From NCBI GenBank assembly GCA_031286005.1, contig JAITVC010000111.1, positions 1-14,786 on the forward strand: a stretch of DNA of 14,786 bases. The letters run 5' to 3'. Shown piece by piece: positions 1-8,000 of the stretch (its first letter is position 1; every line of letters starts with the position of its first letter). The position numbers and the translations under genes are program-made. The DNA is from Bacteroidales bacterium (GTDB lineage Bacteria > Bacteroidota > Bacteroidia > Bacteroidales > P3). Under the pieces are notes generated by a model. The model did not search any database. It was not told the DNA's origin and saw only the letters and a program-made list of their open reading frames with translations.

Positions 1-387
1 TATGATGCAGGAGTAGCACAAGCTATGGTGGGCAATCAGTTCAGAGAGGTTACAGACTATTGGACACCGGAGAATCCGAATGCCCAATACCCCAACTGGC
101 GAGATGGCGAAGTTAGACAATTTGATGATGGCTTTTTGCAAAACGCCTCGTTTCTGCGTTTGAAGAATTTATCGTTGTATTATACGCTTGATAAAAAAGT
201 TTTGGATGCTACCAAAGTTTTCACTAATGCCCGCGTATTTGCAACGGCTCGTAACTTGTTTACCGTTACTAAGTTTAAGGGCGTAGATCCCGAATATGAC
301 GGTAATGTTTCGGGCGGAACGGCAACTAATGCCGGTATGTATGGTAATAGCCGACAATTCTCGCTTGGTATTGAGCTTCAATTTTAA
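1..387 (+). CDS. SusC/RagA-family TonB-dependent outer-membrane transporter, C-terminal fragment
   Basis: The reading frame is open from base 1, so this is the last 128 residues of a gene that starts left of the window; the first in-frame ATG at 25 is internal. The fragment has the usual end of a SusC-type beta barrel: an aromatic-rich segment (YWTPENPNA), then FLRLKNLSLYYTL, a typical penultimate strand, then the strand-like VFATARNLFTVTKF, a GVDPEYDG turn, and a final strand ending in Phe (FSLGIELQF), which is the outer-membrane insertion signal. In this family the barrel forms a TonB-driven import channel closed by a SusD lid. The SusD-type gene follows 34 bp downstream, which strongly supports the call. 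The plug domain and any N-terminal carboxypeptidase-like extension are not visible, so the substrate cannot be read from this gene. Confidence 0.93.
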   Translation, partial: YDAGVAQAMVGNQFREVTDYWTPENPNAQYPNWRDGEVRQFDDGFLQNASFLRLKNLSLYYTLDKKVLDATKVFTNARVFATARNLFTVTKFKGVDPEYDGNVSGGTATNAGMYGNSRQFSLGIELQF

Positions 388-421
388 TCCTTTATTCATT
401 CGTAAATAGTAAAAAAGAAAT

Positions 422-1900
422 ATGAAAAAAATAATTAATATACTTATTGTTGTCGGGTTTGTGGGCTGTTTTTTGTCATCATGCCGATTAGATGAATATC
501 CAACCGACAGGGTTATGCTTGGCGAATCGTACCAAACGATGAATGATGCCGAAAGTTATTGGAATGGTCTTTATTCTATATTTAGAATACAGCATTATGG
601 TGTGATGGCCAGTAGCACCGAGGTGATGAGTGATTTGTATAACCTTACGGGCGGCGAGATGGTGGCCTTGCATCGTTTGGATAATCTGATGTTGAGTAAT
701 GTCGCAGTGTCGGGCATTTGGGGGTCATGTTACACGGCCCTTGCCAACATTAATAATTTTATTGATAATGTAGATCAAGTAGACCAATCTAATATTAAAG
801 AAGATGTGGAACTTGCTAATATTGAGAGAATAAATAACTACAAAGGCGATGCGCATTATTTTCGCGCCTATATGTATTACCTGTTGGTGAAGCATTATGG
901 AGATGATTATGAGCCGAGCACGGCAGCGACCAAACTTGGCGTTCCACTTGTTCTTCATTACAATGTTACTGAGAAGCCTGCACGCGCCACACTTAAAAGA
1001 ATCTACGATTTCATTATGGAAGAGATTATTAAGGCCGAGGGATTGGTGCAGCCCAACAATAATGAGCAAGAGCGTGTTACTCCGGATGCTGTAGCCGCGT
1101 TGAAATCGAAGATTCAATTGTTGATGCACGACTATGTAGGAGCTGCGGCAACGGCCAGTAGTTTGTTTGGGCGATATACACTAACGGACAGCACCGGGTT
1201 GAGCAACGGCTGGCTTAACGACGATTGGAGTGAAGATATTTTTCAAATGTCTCTTACGAGCAATGAAGTAGGAGAAAGAGAAGTTAATACTCAAAATTAT
1301 CTCAGCGGTTATATGACAAGAAACGGCAAGTATTCTCCTACCGTTGTTCCGACCGACACTGTTATTCGTTTGTATGAACAGGGCGATTATCGTCGGGCTG
1401 TATACTTGTCGAATCCGAAGACCGATATAATTCAGGCCAGAGGAGTAGACCGTCCGGGCGTTTACTTTATTCGGAAGTGGCGGATGACTAATCGTTATAC
1501 CCTAAATAGCTATGCTCATAAGCCCAAGGTGGCCCGTATTGCCGAGCAATATTTGATTGCTGCTGAGGCAATGGGTGCGGCAGGCGGTGGCATTGAAGTT
1601 TTGAAAAAACTTCGAGATGCTCGTGGTGCAACGCTTGAAGTGAATGCCGGTAATTTCGTGCAAATGTTGCGCGACGAATGGGTTCGCGAAATGATTGGCG
1701 AAGGCGTTCGGGTTGAATGCTTGAAACGCTGGCATATTGGCTTTAACGGCCGTTCGCCACAAAATGAGGTTATCGTTATTGATGGCAAAGACGTGGAATG
1801 CCCGGCGGATTATTACCGCTTAACCTTGCCTATTCCGGCAAGCGAACTGCAATTGAATTCTGAATTACAGCAAGCAGAAGGATGGGGAAATTTACAATAA
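422..1900 (+). CDS. SusD/RagB-family substrate-binding outer-membrane lipoprotein
   Basis: A 492-residue protein of normal length for SusD. It begins with a lipoprotein signal peptide whose lipobox is LSSC, giving lipidated Cys21. Family features in order: an early helix with DAESYWNGLYSIF (residues 42-54); the hallmark helix FRAYMYYLLVKHYGD (148-161), then GVPLVLHY (173-180); a helix carrying IYDFIMEEIIKAE (194-206); the TPR-like LIAAEAMGAAG (378-388); and the C-terminal signature LRDEWVREMIGEGVR then CLKRW (416-437). The mature protein is expected on the cell surface as the hinged lid of the SusC partner encoded just upstream, capturing ligand and passing it to the barrel. The start is fixed by the signal peptide and an A-rich leader. 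The ligand could be glycan or peptide; the protease downstream and the lack of carbohydrate-active enzymes make peptide more likely, as in RagB, but this is inference. Confidence 0.95.
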   Translation: MKKIINILIVVGFVGCFLSSCRLDEYPTDRVMLGESYQTMNDAESYWNGLYSIFRIQHYGVMASSTEVMSDLYNLTGGEMVALHRLDNLMLSNVAVSGIWGSCYTALANINNFIDNVDQVDQSNIKEDVELANIERINNYKGDAHYFRAYMYYLLVKHYGDDYEPSTAATKLGVPLVLHYNVTEKPARATLKRIYDFIMEEIIKAEGLVQPNNNEQERVTPDAVAALKSKIQLLMHDYVGAAATASSLFGRYTLTDSTGLSNGWLNDDWSEDIFQMSLTSNEVGEREVNTQNYLSGYMTRNGKYSPTVVPTDTVIRLYEQGDYRRAVYLSNPKTDIIQARGVDRPGVYFIRKWRMTNRYTLNSYAHKPKVARIAEQYLIAAEAMGAAGGGIEVLKKLRDARGATLEVNAGNFVQMLRDEWVREMIGEGVRVECLKRWHIGFNGRSPQNEVIVIDGKDVECPADYYRLTLPIPASELQLNSELQQAEGWGNLQ

Positions 1901-1928
1901 ATAAAAAACAATACTAAAACTATACGAC

Positions 1929-3245
1929 ATGAGAAAAATCATTTTTAGCTTAATTACCGTTATCATCGCTTCTGCCCTTGTTTTGGCAGGCTGTGATAAA
2001 GACAAAAACAAAGGCGGGGTATCCGTACCGCCACCGGCAGTTGTTTCAGGCCCTCAAACCAACGATTGTGGCAGTTCGGACATTCCGACTATTACCTTAA
2101 CAGCAGTATCCAACACAGCAGTAACTTTTGAATGGCAATACGGCGACTCTGTCATAGCCGGACAAACCGGATCTACCCTTGTGTTGCAAAAGACCGATAG
2201 TGTTTATCCGGATGTGAGGCTTATCCGCGCACGTGGTATTAATGCAGTGGGCAGTCGCGGACTTTTGGGCGAGGACTATCGCGTTGAATTTTTGCCCTGC
2301 GGCGCACCCGGCAAAGCTGTGATTACGGGTTATGACACGATTTGTCATGAAGTTTCGACCACATTGCTTGCGACCTGTGAGAATGCGGTTTCGTATAAAT
2401 GGTATAGAGACGGAAGGGAAATTATAGGCGCAAACGGCAGAAGTCGTGTTGTAGAAGATGCCGGAGTTTATACGGTCAAAGGTTTTAATAGAGGAGAAGA
2501 AGGAGAGGAGAGTGCACCGTTTACAGTAGTGGCCTCGGATGATTGTGTTGGACAAGTGGTCCCTAATGAAGGCATAACCGGTTATTGGACCGTAGAGGGT
2601 TATGAATATTTTGAGACGAGAGGCGACTTAGGCTATCCGGCGCCCTTCGATAATCGCCCCTTGATTCAATGGGAAGATACCATTGCGATGTATGATGTCG
2701 AACAAGGTTTATCGATAAGCAATAATTTTGCAGGCGCAGGTTATCCTATCATTTTTAATGAAGACGCAAATGGCTATCATTTTTATTCCGATCGAGTGAT
2801 CATAGATTCTACATATACTGAAGTAGACCCGTATGGTATGGTTCAAGTGGTTGGCGGTTTGCAAATAGACTCTATAACCGGCGAGCCTGTAACAACCGTT
2901 GGTTCCGGCGGCGAAAGAATACAAGAACTTGCAGTTTTTGGTGAAGGCAATCTGGATCTTGTATTTTTCAATGGCGGTCGTTCTTTTGGACTTGATAATA
3001 TACAAGGCGTGGATGCAAAAGGCAATTCAACAGGGTTGTTTATGCCTGTCATGATTATTTTTACTCATAAGCTTGTCGATAAAAATGAACAAGGACAACC
3101 CGCACGTGGTCTGCGTCAGATTGTAGTAAATCCAGTTTATACATCATCCGGCATGGTGAATGTTTCGGCACAAAAAGCTAAATTTTCATCAACGCCGAAA
3201 CGTCTTAAACAAACTTCGACGCATTATATTACAGTAAAGAAATAA
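1929..3245 (+). CDS. Surface lipoprotein with two Ig-like domains and an unrecognised C-terminal domain
   Basis: A 438-residue lipoprotein: the signal peptide ends in lipobox LAGC (Cys22), followed by a charged, Gly/Pro-rich linker (KDKNKGG and PPPAVV). Two Ig-like beta domains follow at roughly residues 45-125 and 125-207. The second is the clearer, with a WYRDG core (158-162) and the DAGVYTV motif (177-183) typical of the F-G region of Ig folds. Cysteines at 47, 124, 139, 150 and 206 could form disulfides. Residues about 215-400 (starting GITGYWTVEGYEYFET) are beta-rich, and I do not recognise a family. The gene sits 28 bp after the SusD-type gene and 4 bp before the S8 protease gene, so it is probably co-transcribed with both. 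The position right after SusCD is where SusE/SusF-like accessory binding lipoproteins are often encoded, so a ligand-binding role at the cell surface is plausible but unproven. No sorting domain or catalytic motif is visible. Confidence 0.8.
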   Translation: MRKIIFSLITVIIASALVLAGCDKDKNKGGVSVPPPAVVSGPQTNDCGSSDIPTITLTAVSNTAVTFEWQYGDSVIAGQTGSTLVLQKTDSVYPDVRLIRARGINAVGSRGLLGEDYRVEFLPCGAPGKAVITGYDTICHEVSTTLLATCENAVSYKWYRDGREIIGANGRSRVVEDAGVYTVKGFNRGEEGEESAPFTVVASDDCVGQVVPNEGITGYWTVEGYEYFETRGDLGYPAPFDNRPLIQWEDTIAMYDVEQGLSISNNFAGAGYPIIFNEDANGYHFYSDRVIIDSTYTEVDPYGMVQVVGGLQIDSITGEPVTTVGSGGERIQELAVFGEGNLDLVFFNGGRSFGLDNIQGVDAKGNSTGLFMPVMIIFTHKLVDKNEQGQPARGLRQIVVNPVYTSSGMVNVSAQKAKFSSTPKRLKQTSTHYITVKK

Positions 3246-3249
3246 CACC

Positions 3250-4944
3250 ATGAAGCGTGTAATTATTTATATCATTGGTTGCCTGCTTGGGGTATCGCTA
3301 ACCGCACAAACAACGGTTGGCGAGCCCCATGTGGTGATTGTGAAGTTTGAGCGGTCGTTTGTAGAAAACGAACTCAAGCCTCAATTCAGCGGCAAACGAG
3401 CGAAGAAAGCCATGCCTGCGATCAAAGCCAAAGGCGTAAAGGCACTGAATAAAAAACATGCGGTGTTGAATTATTGTCCGGTGTTTGTTTCCGATCCAAG
3501 ATATGTGGAGCGAGAAAAAGAATTTGGCATGGACTTGTATTATCGGGTAGAATTTTCGTCGGACGAAACGCCCGAAACCGTTAGTCAATCATTTATGAAT
3601 GATGCAGAGGTAGAATATGCCGAGCCGAATTATATGAGTGCAGTTATTCGCGAGCCGGATGATGGAGCCTATCGTATGCAATGGGGTTTAGACAATCCGA
3701 GTCTGCGGAGCATCTCTATCCAAGCCGAAGCGGCGTGGGACATTACCACCGGGCATCCGGACGTAATCGTTGCCATTATCGATAATTGTGTAGAAAGCAA
3801 TCATCGTGATTTAGTCAGCAATGCGTGGTATAATGATTTTGAAATTCCCGATAACGGTATTGATGATGATGAAAACGGATTTATTGATGACTTTTATGGT
3901 TGGAATTTTCGGGATGGTAACGATAATGTTGGCCCGGATGAGGCTAATAAGCACGACGTAGATGAATCACACGGCACGCACGTGGCAGGCATTGTAGGTG
4001 CAAGAACCAATAATGGACTTGATGTGGCCGGAGTTGCAGGAGGTTGGGGCGACCAGCCGGGCGCACGACTCATGTTGTTCAGAACCGGTGAAGAAGTCCA
4101 AATCGAAGTAAACGGGGAACCACAAATGCAGCAACAGATTATTTACGGCTATGAAGCCTTGAAATATGCTGCTGATAATGGAGCCGCCATAGCCCAATGC
4201 AGTTGGGGTGGCGACCAAATGACACAAGCCCAACGAACGGCTGTGGATTATTTTATGAAATATGGCGGCGGAACCGTTATGGATGGCGGATTGATTGTGG
4301 CCGGAGCAGGCAACAATGGCTCGTCCAAACAGTTTTTTCCGGCAGCGTTGAGTGGCGTATTGTCGGTAGGAGCCGTAGCCCAAGATGGGACTCTCCCTAA
4401 ATTTTCGAACTATGGTCAATGGGTTAGAATCTTTGCCCCGGGCGATAAGATTCGTAGCACCTTTGCCAACAATACGACCGGCGAAATGAGCGGAACATCT
4501 ATGGCCACACCTATGGTAAGCGGCGTAGCAGCACTTGTGCTCTCCGCCACGCTCCAATATTCGAAAGAAGACAAAGACCCAAGCTGGTTGATGCAGCATT
4601 TGCAAGAAAACGGGTATGCGTGGAGTTCGAGCAATGCGCGTATGGTTAACGCAGAAGCCGCATTAGAGCCGTTTAAGGGAGCTAATGCAGGAACTGCCAA
4701 CCGGGCAGAATCCAACACCCAAATCTTCCTTAATCCTGCTACGGGGCAATTGACGATTGCTAATAGTGCGGCGAGCACCACGCAGGCGTATACGCTTTAT
4801 AATGCTATTGGTCGTGTGATTTATGAGAAACAGAATCCGGGGCAGGAAGAAACGGTTGATATGAATAACCTTCCAAGTGGCCTGTATTTGCTGGGGGTGA
4901 GGACGAACCTTGGGGTTTATACGAAGAAGATAGTTAAGAACTAA
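3250..4944 (+). CDS. Secreted subtilisin-like S8 family serine protease with T9SS type A sorting domain
   Basis: A 564-residue secreted endopeptidase. The signal peptide ends SLTA with Gln20 next. Residues about 20-135 look like a propeptide ending in EVEYAEPNY, as in S8 inhibitor prodomains. The catalytic domain spans about 140-475. Asp178 lies in IIDNCVESNHRDL, His241 in SHGTHVAGIVGA, the oxyanion Asn355 in AGAGNNG, and the nucleophile Ser417 in SGTSMATPMVSG. A DNGIDDDENGFIDD segment (201-214) before YGWNF is an acidic, probably calcium-binding insertion common in secreted bacterial S8 proteases. The C-terminal 75 residues (IFLNPATGQLTI to KKIVKN, with LYNAIGRVIY and LPSGLYLLGV) form a T9SS type A domain, so the enzyme should cross the outer membrane and be surface-attached or released. 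The ATG is 4 bp after the previous stop, suggesting translational coupling. The catalytic Asp is followed by Asn-Cys instead of the usual Thr/Ser-Gly, which is unusual, but the triad is intact. Confidence 0.95.
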   Translation: MKRVIIYIIGCLLGVSLTAQTTVGEPHVVIVKFERSFVENELKPQFSGKRAKKAMPAIKAKGVKALNKKHAVLNYCPVFVSDPRYVEREKEFGMDLYYRVEFSSDETPETVSQSFMNDAEVEYAEPNYMSAVIREPDDGAYRMQWGLDNPSLRSISIQAEAAWDITTGHPDVIVAIIDNCVESNHRDLVSNAWYNDFEIPDNGIDDDENGFIDDFYGWNFRDGNDNVGPDEANKHDVDESHGTHVAGIVGARTNNGLDVAGVAGGWGDQPGARLMLFRTGEEVQIEVNGEPQMQQQIIYGYEALKYAADNGAAIAQCSWGGDQMTQAQRTAVDYFMKYGGGTVMDGGLIVAGAGNNGSSKQFFPAALSGVLSVGAVAQDGTLPKFSNYGQWVRIFAPGDKIRSTFANNTTGEMSGTSMATPMVSGVAALVLSATLQYSKEDKDPSWLMQHLQENGYAWSSSNARMVNAEAALEPFKGANAGTANRAESNTQIFLNPATGQLTIANSAASTTQAYTLYNAIGRVIYEKQNPGQEETVDMNNLPSGLYLLGVRTNLGVYTKKIVKN

Positions 4945-4945
4945 G

Positions 4946-4964
4946 AGTTAAGAGTTATGAATTA
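4946..4964 (+). repeat. 19-bp dispersed intergenic repeat, copy 1
   Basis: AGTTAAGAGTTATGAATTA starts two bases after the S8 protease stop codon. It matches 9153-9171 in the other long spacer at 18 of 19 positions (A at 4951 versus G at 9158). Related GTTAAGA units occur just before it, overlapping the end of the gene, so it may belong to a short degenerate tandem stretch. Function unknown. Confidence 0.6.
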
Positions 4965-5010
4965 GGTCCTTCACTGCGTTCAGTATGACATTACTTCGCT
5001 CAGCGACCGG
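4965..5010. repeat. Intergenic repeat-like block with related half-motifs and imperfect dyad
   Basis: This block is more GC-rich than its flanks. It contains CTTCACTGCGTTCAG followed, after ATGACATTA, by the related CTTCGCTCAGCG. The ends GGTC (4965-4968) and GACC (5005-5008) are complementary, and CTGCG (4974-4978) can pair in part with the CG and CAG of the right half, giving an imperfect hairpin. The wording resembles short dispersed intergenic elements that I recall from Bacteroidota genomes (variants of TTCAGGATGAC next to CTTCGCTCAG); that link is from memory. There is no T-tract after it, so an intrinsic terminator is not supported. The rest of the spacer (5011-5065) is an A/T-rich leader for the next gene, with no recognisable promoter. 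Confidence 0.5.
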
Positions 5011-5065
5011 GAAAATAAATAAAACGCTAATCAAATAAATATATTAATCAAAAACAGAAAGAACA

Positions 5066-8000
5066 ATGAAAAAATTAATCTTAATCTTTGCGGTGTGCCT
5101 GATCGGGTTATTGGGCTATGCGCAACTCAGTGGGAGTCTGAGTGCACCTCCTAAGAAAGCAGAAGCTGTAACGCCACGTGCGGCGGCAGCTATCGCTGTA
5201 ACCGAAAAAAAATCTTTTGAACAAGACTTTGCAGCTACAAAGCCGATGGATTGGAGCGTGGAGAGTGAAAATAGTGACACGAGTTGGATTTTTACTTGGA
5301 ATGGACTTAATTATACGGCTTGTGCAGAAGTTGGTGCTAAATTTAATGGCGATGTCTTAAAATTGATAACTCCGGTTTTGAATGTATCAACAATTAAAGA
5401 ACCTTTCTTGAAATTTACGTATCAGTTGCCCACAGTAGAAACGGCTACAGATAAATTAGAAGTGTTTTATAAAACGACAGAAGGGGAATGGACTTCGTTA
5501 GGTGAATGTGCCGCAACTACCAATTGGACAGGAAAAACAATCTCTCTTCCGGAATTAACAGAAGATTTTCAAATAGCCTTTGTGTTGACAGGTCAAGAAG
5601 GTGGCGGTGCTAAATTGGAAGATCTTTCTGTGGAAGCAGGCGCTTTTTCGACCATAGAGATAACCAATGATATGCCTTTTGTCGAACCTTTCAGATCGGA
5701 TAAAGCTAAAATGCCGAATGCCTGGACTCAAGACAATGATACCTCAAAAAAGAGTTGGACCTTTGAAACTTGGGAAGGTCGCCCAAATAGTATGGGGAGA
5801 GCTGCCGTTGGAGGATATTTAACCGGAGATGTATTGAAATTAATAAGTCCGGTGTTAAATGTAACCGGCGTTACAGAACCAGCTTTAAAGTTTTGGTATC
5901 AGTTGACACCAAATTCTGGCCAAACTGATCCTGATAAATTTGAAGTTTTTTACAAAACGACTTCCACTTCGACGTGGATTTCATTAGGAGAATGTGCTAT
6001 GACATTGCCTGTATGGACAGAGAATATTACCCTTCTTCCGGAAGATCTTACAGAAGATTTTCAAATTTCTTTTGTGTTTACCGGTCGAAATGGAAATGGC
6101 GTAAAAATAGATGATATTTTTGTGGGTACCGCTATAATTCCGGCAATCGAAGTAACGGATGCAACTCCTTTTGTGCAACAATTTACCGGTGCTACGGCTA
6201 TTCCGGCCGGTTGGACAGAAGATAGCGCAAACAATGCAGCGAATAAGAAATGGAGTTTCAATAGTGGTGGTGGTTATATTGGAGGTAGAGCATTTACAGC
6301 TGCGGCAATAGATGGACCGGAATTAAAATTGATTACTCCTGCATTGAATACAAGCGGAATGGCTGCACCTACGTTGAAGTTTAGATATCAACTGCCTGAA
6401 GGTGCTACGGCTACGGATGAATTGACCGTTTATTATAAAGGAACCCGAAAAGGCGAATGGGAAGTTTTGAAAACTTATACAGCGGCAACAGGATGGACAA
6501 GAGAGGTTATTGAACTTGACCCTGCAGAATATTGCTATATCGCCTTTGAAGTTAAGGGACAAAATGGCGCAGGAGTATCATTGGACGATATTTATGTAGA
6601 AACATTAGCAGACCCACTTCCTCCGGTGGTTATTTCAACTTTCCCTTGGACGGAACAATTTGAAGCTACGGACATGCCGAGAAGTTGGACACAAGACAAT
6701 GATAGTTGGTCAATAAATGACGGTAAGGCTACGATTGAAACAGCAACGATCACTAAATTGATTACACCGAGATTAGATTTTACGCAAACAACTAATCCTA
6801 AGTTAATCTTTAAACGTTTCTTATCAAAGGATGGCGAACAATTAGATACCTTAAGAGTGTATTATAGAACATCTGCAACATCAAACTGGCTGTTTATAAA
6901 AGAATTTACAGCTAACGAATCGCCTGCAGAATGGAAAATAGAAGAAATTGCATTGCCAAGTACTTCTGCAGATTATTATATTGCCTTTGAAGCCAAAAAG
7001 AGATCGGGAGCCGGTGAATTTAGTGTTGATAGTGTTTCTGTGAATGTGAGCAATATAAATGTTACGCTTCCGATGAATGAAACTTTCGATAATGATAGCG
7101 TTTGGAAAAATTGGGCTAAGGTTCAAATTTTGGGAGATAGAAACTGGACAAGAAATGCATATGCAGGAATCAATGGTACAGGTGCGTATATAGAAAATAC
7201 AGGACAAACAGGAAGTCGTACGGCCTTGATAACTCCGAGCCTGACCGTTCCGGATGATGCCAAAGACTACGTTTTACAATTCAGATCAAACCTATCAAGT
7301 GCTCCCGGCATCGAGCAAATGGGCATTTATATATCTACGGAAGGTCGTGCTGATTTTAGTACGTTTGAACTATTGAAAGAGTATAAAAACGGCATGAAAG
7401 AAACGGCTTCGGGTATGCAAATAGACTCTATCGCATTGAATGATTATAAAGGAGAAACTATTCATATCGCATTTGTTCACCAAGGACAAACGCACTGGGC
7501 GCTTGATGACATTCACATTGGCGAACCGATAGAATTGACTATTCCTACGCTTACCCTAACGCTTGAACAAACAGAGGGCGGTTCGGTTTCCGGAATGTTT
7601 GCTTATGTTACTCCATTAGTGGATGGCAAAAATGTTTTTGCGCTTAACAGTGTAGGTGGAATGATTACCGTAGATTTGACTCCTAAGGCAGAGCCGGGCT
7701 ATTTGTTTAAGCAATGGTGGGATGGAAACACAACACCGGGAGCACGTCAATTCTCAACATCGGTAGATGACACGGTTTATGCCGAATTTGTGAAAGAAGA
7801 TACAGGTTTAATTGTTGTAACACCGGACCAACCTTGGGCAGAAAACTTCAATGCAGGAGCAGTACCCGGTCGTTGGGCACAAATCAAAGAAGTTGGAGAC
7901 AATGTATTATCTCCTAATTTGAGTACGAATGGGACTTACGCATTGGGTCTATCTAATACAGAGCATACGGTAAGATTGGTAACTCCGGCAATGGATGTTA

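Noticed and set aside
725..1129. 134-codon minus-strand open frame opposite the SusD-type gene
   Set aside because: It lies over conserved SusD helices and shows no independent coding signal.
2097..2555. 152-codon minus-strand open frame opposite the Ig-like lipoprotein gene
   Set aside because: Low-complexity, Cys/Arg-rich translation with no family features, and fully inside a supported gene.
3967..4605. 212-codon minus-strand open frame opposite the S8 protease gene
   Set aside because: It overlaps the conserved catalytic core on the other strand, has no recognisable domain or signal, and its composition fits a shadow of the real gene.
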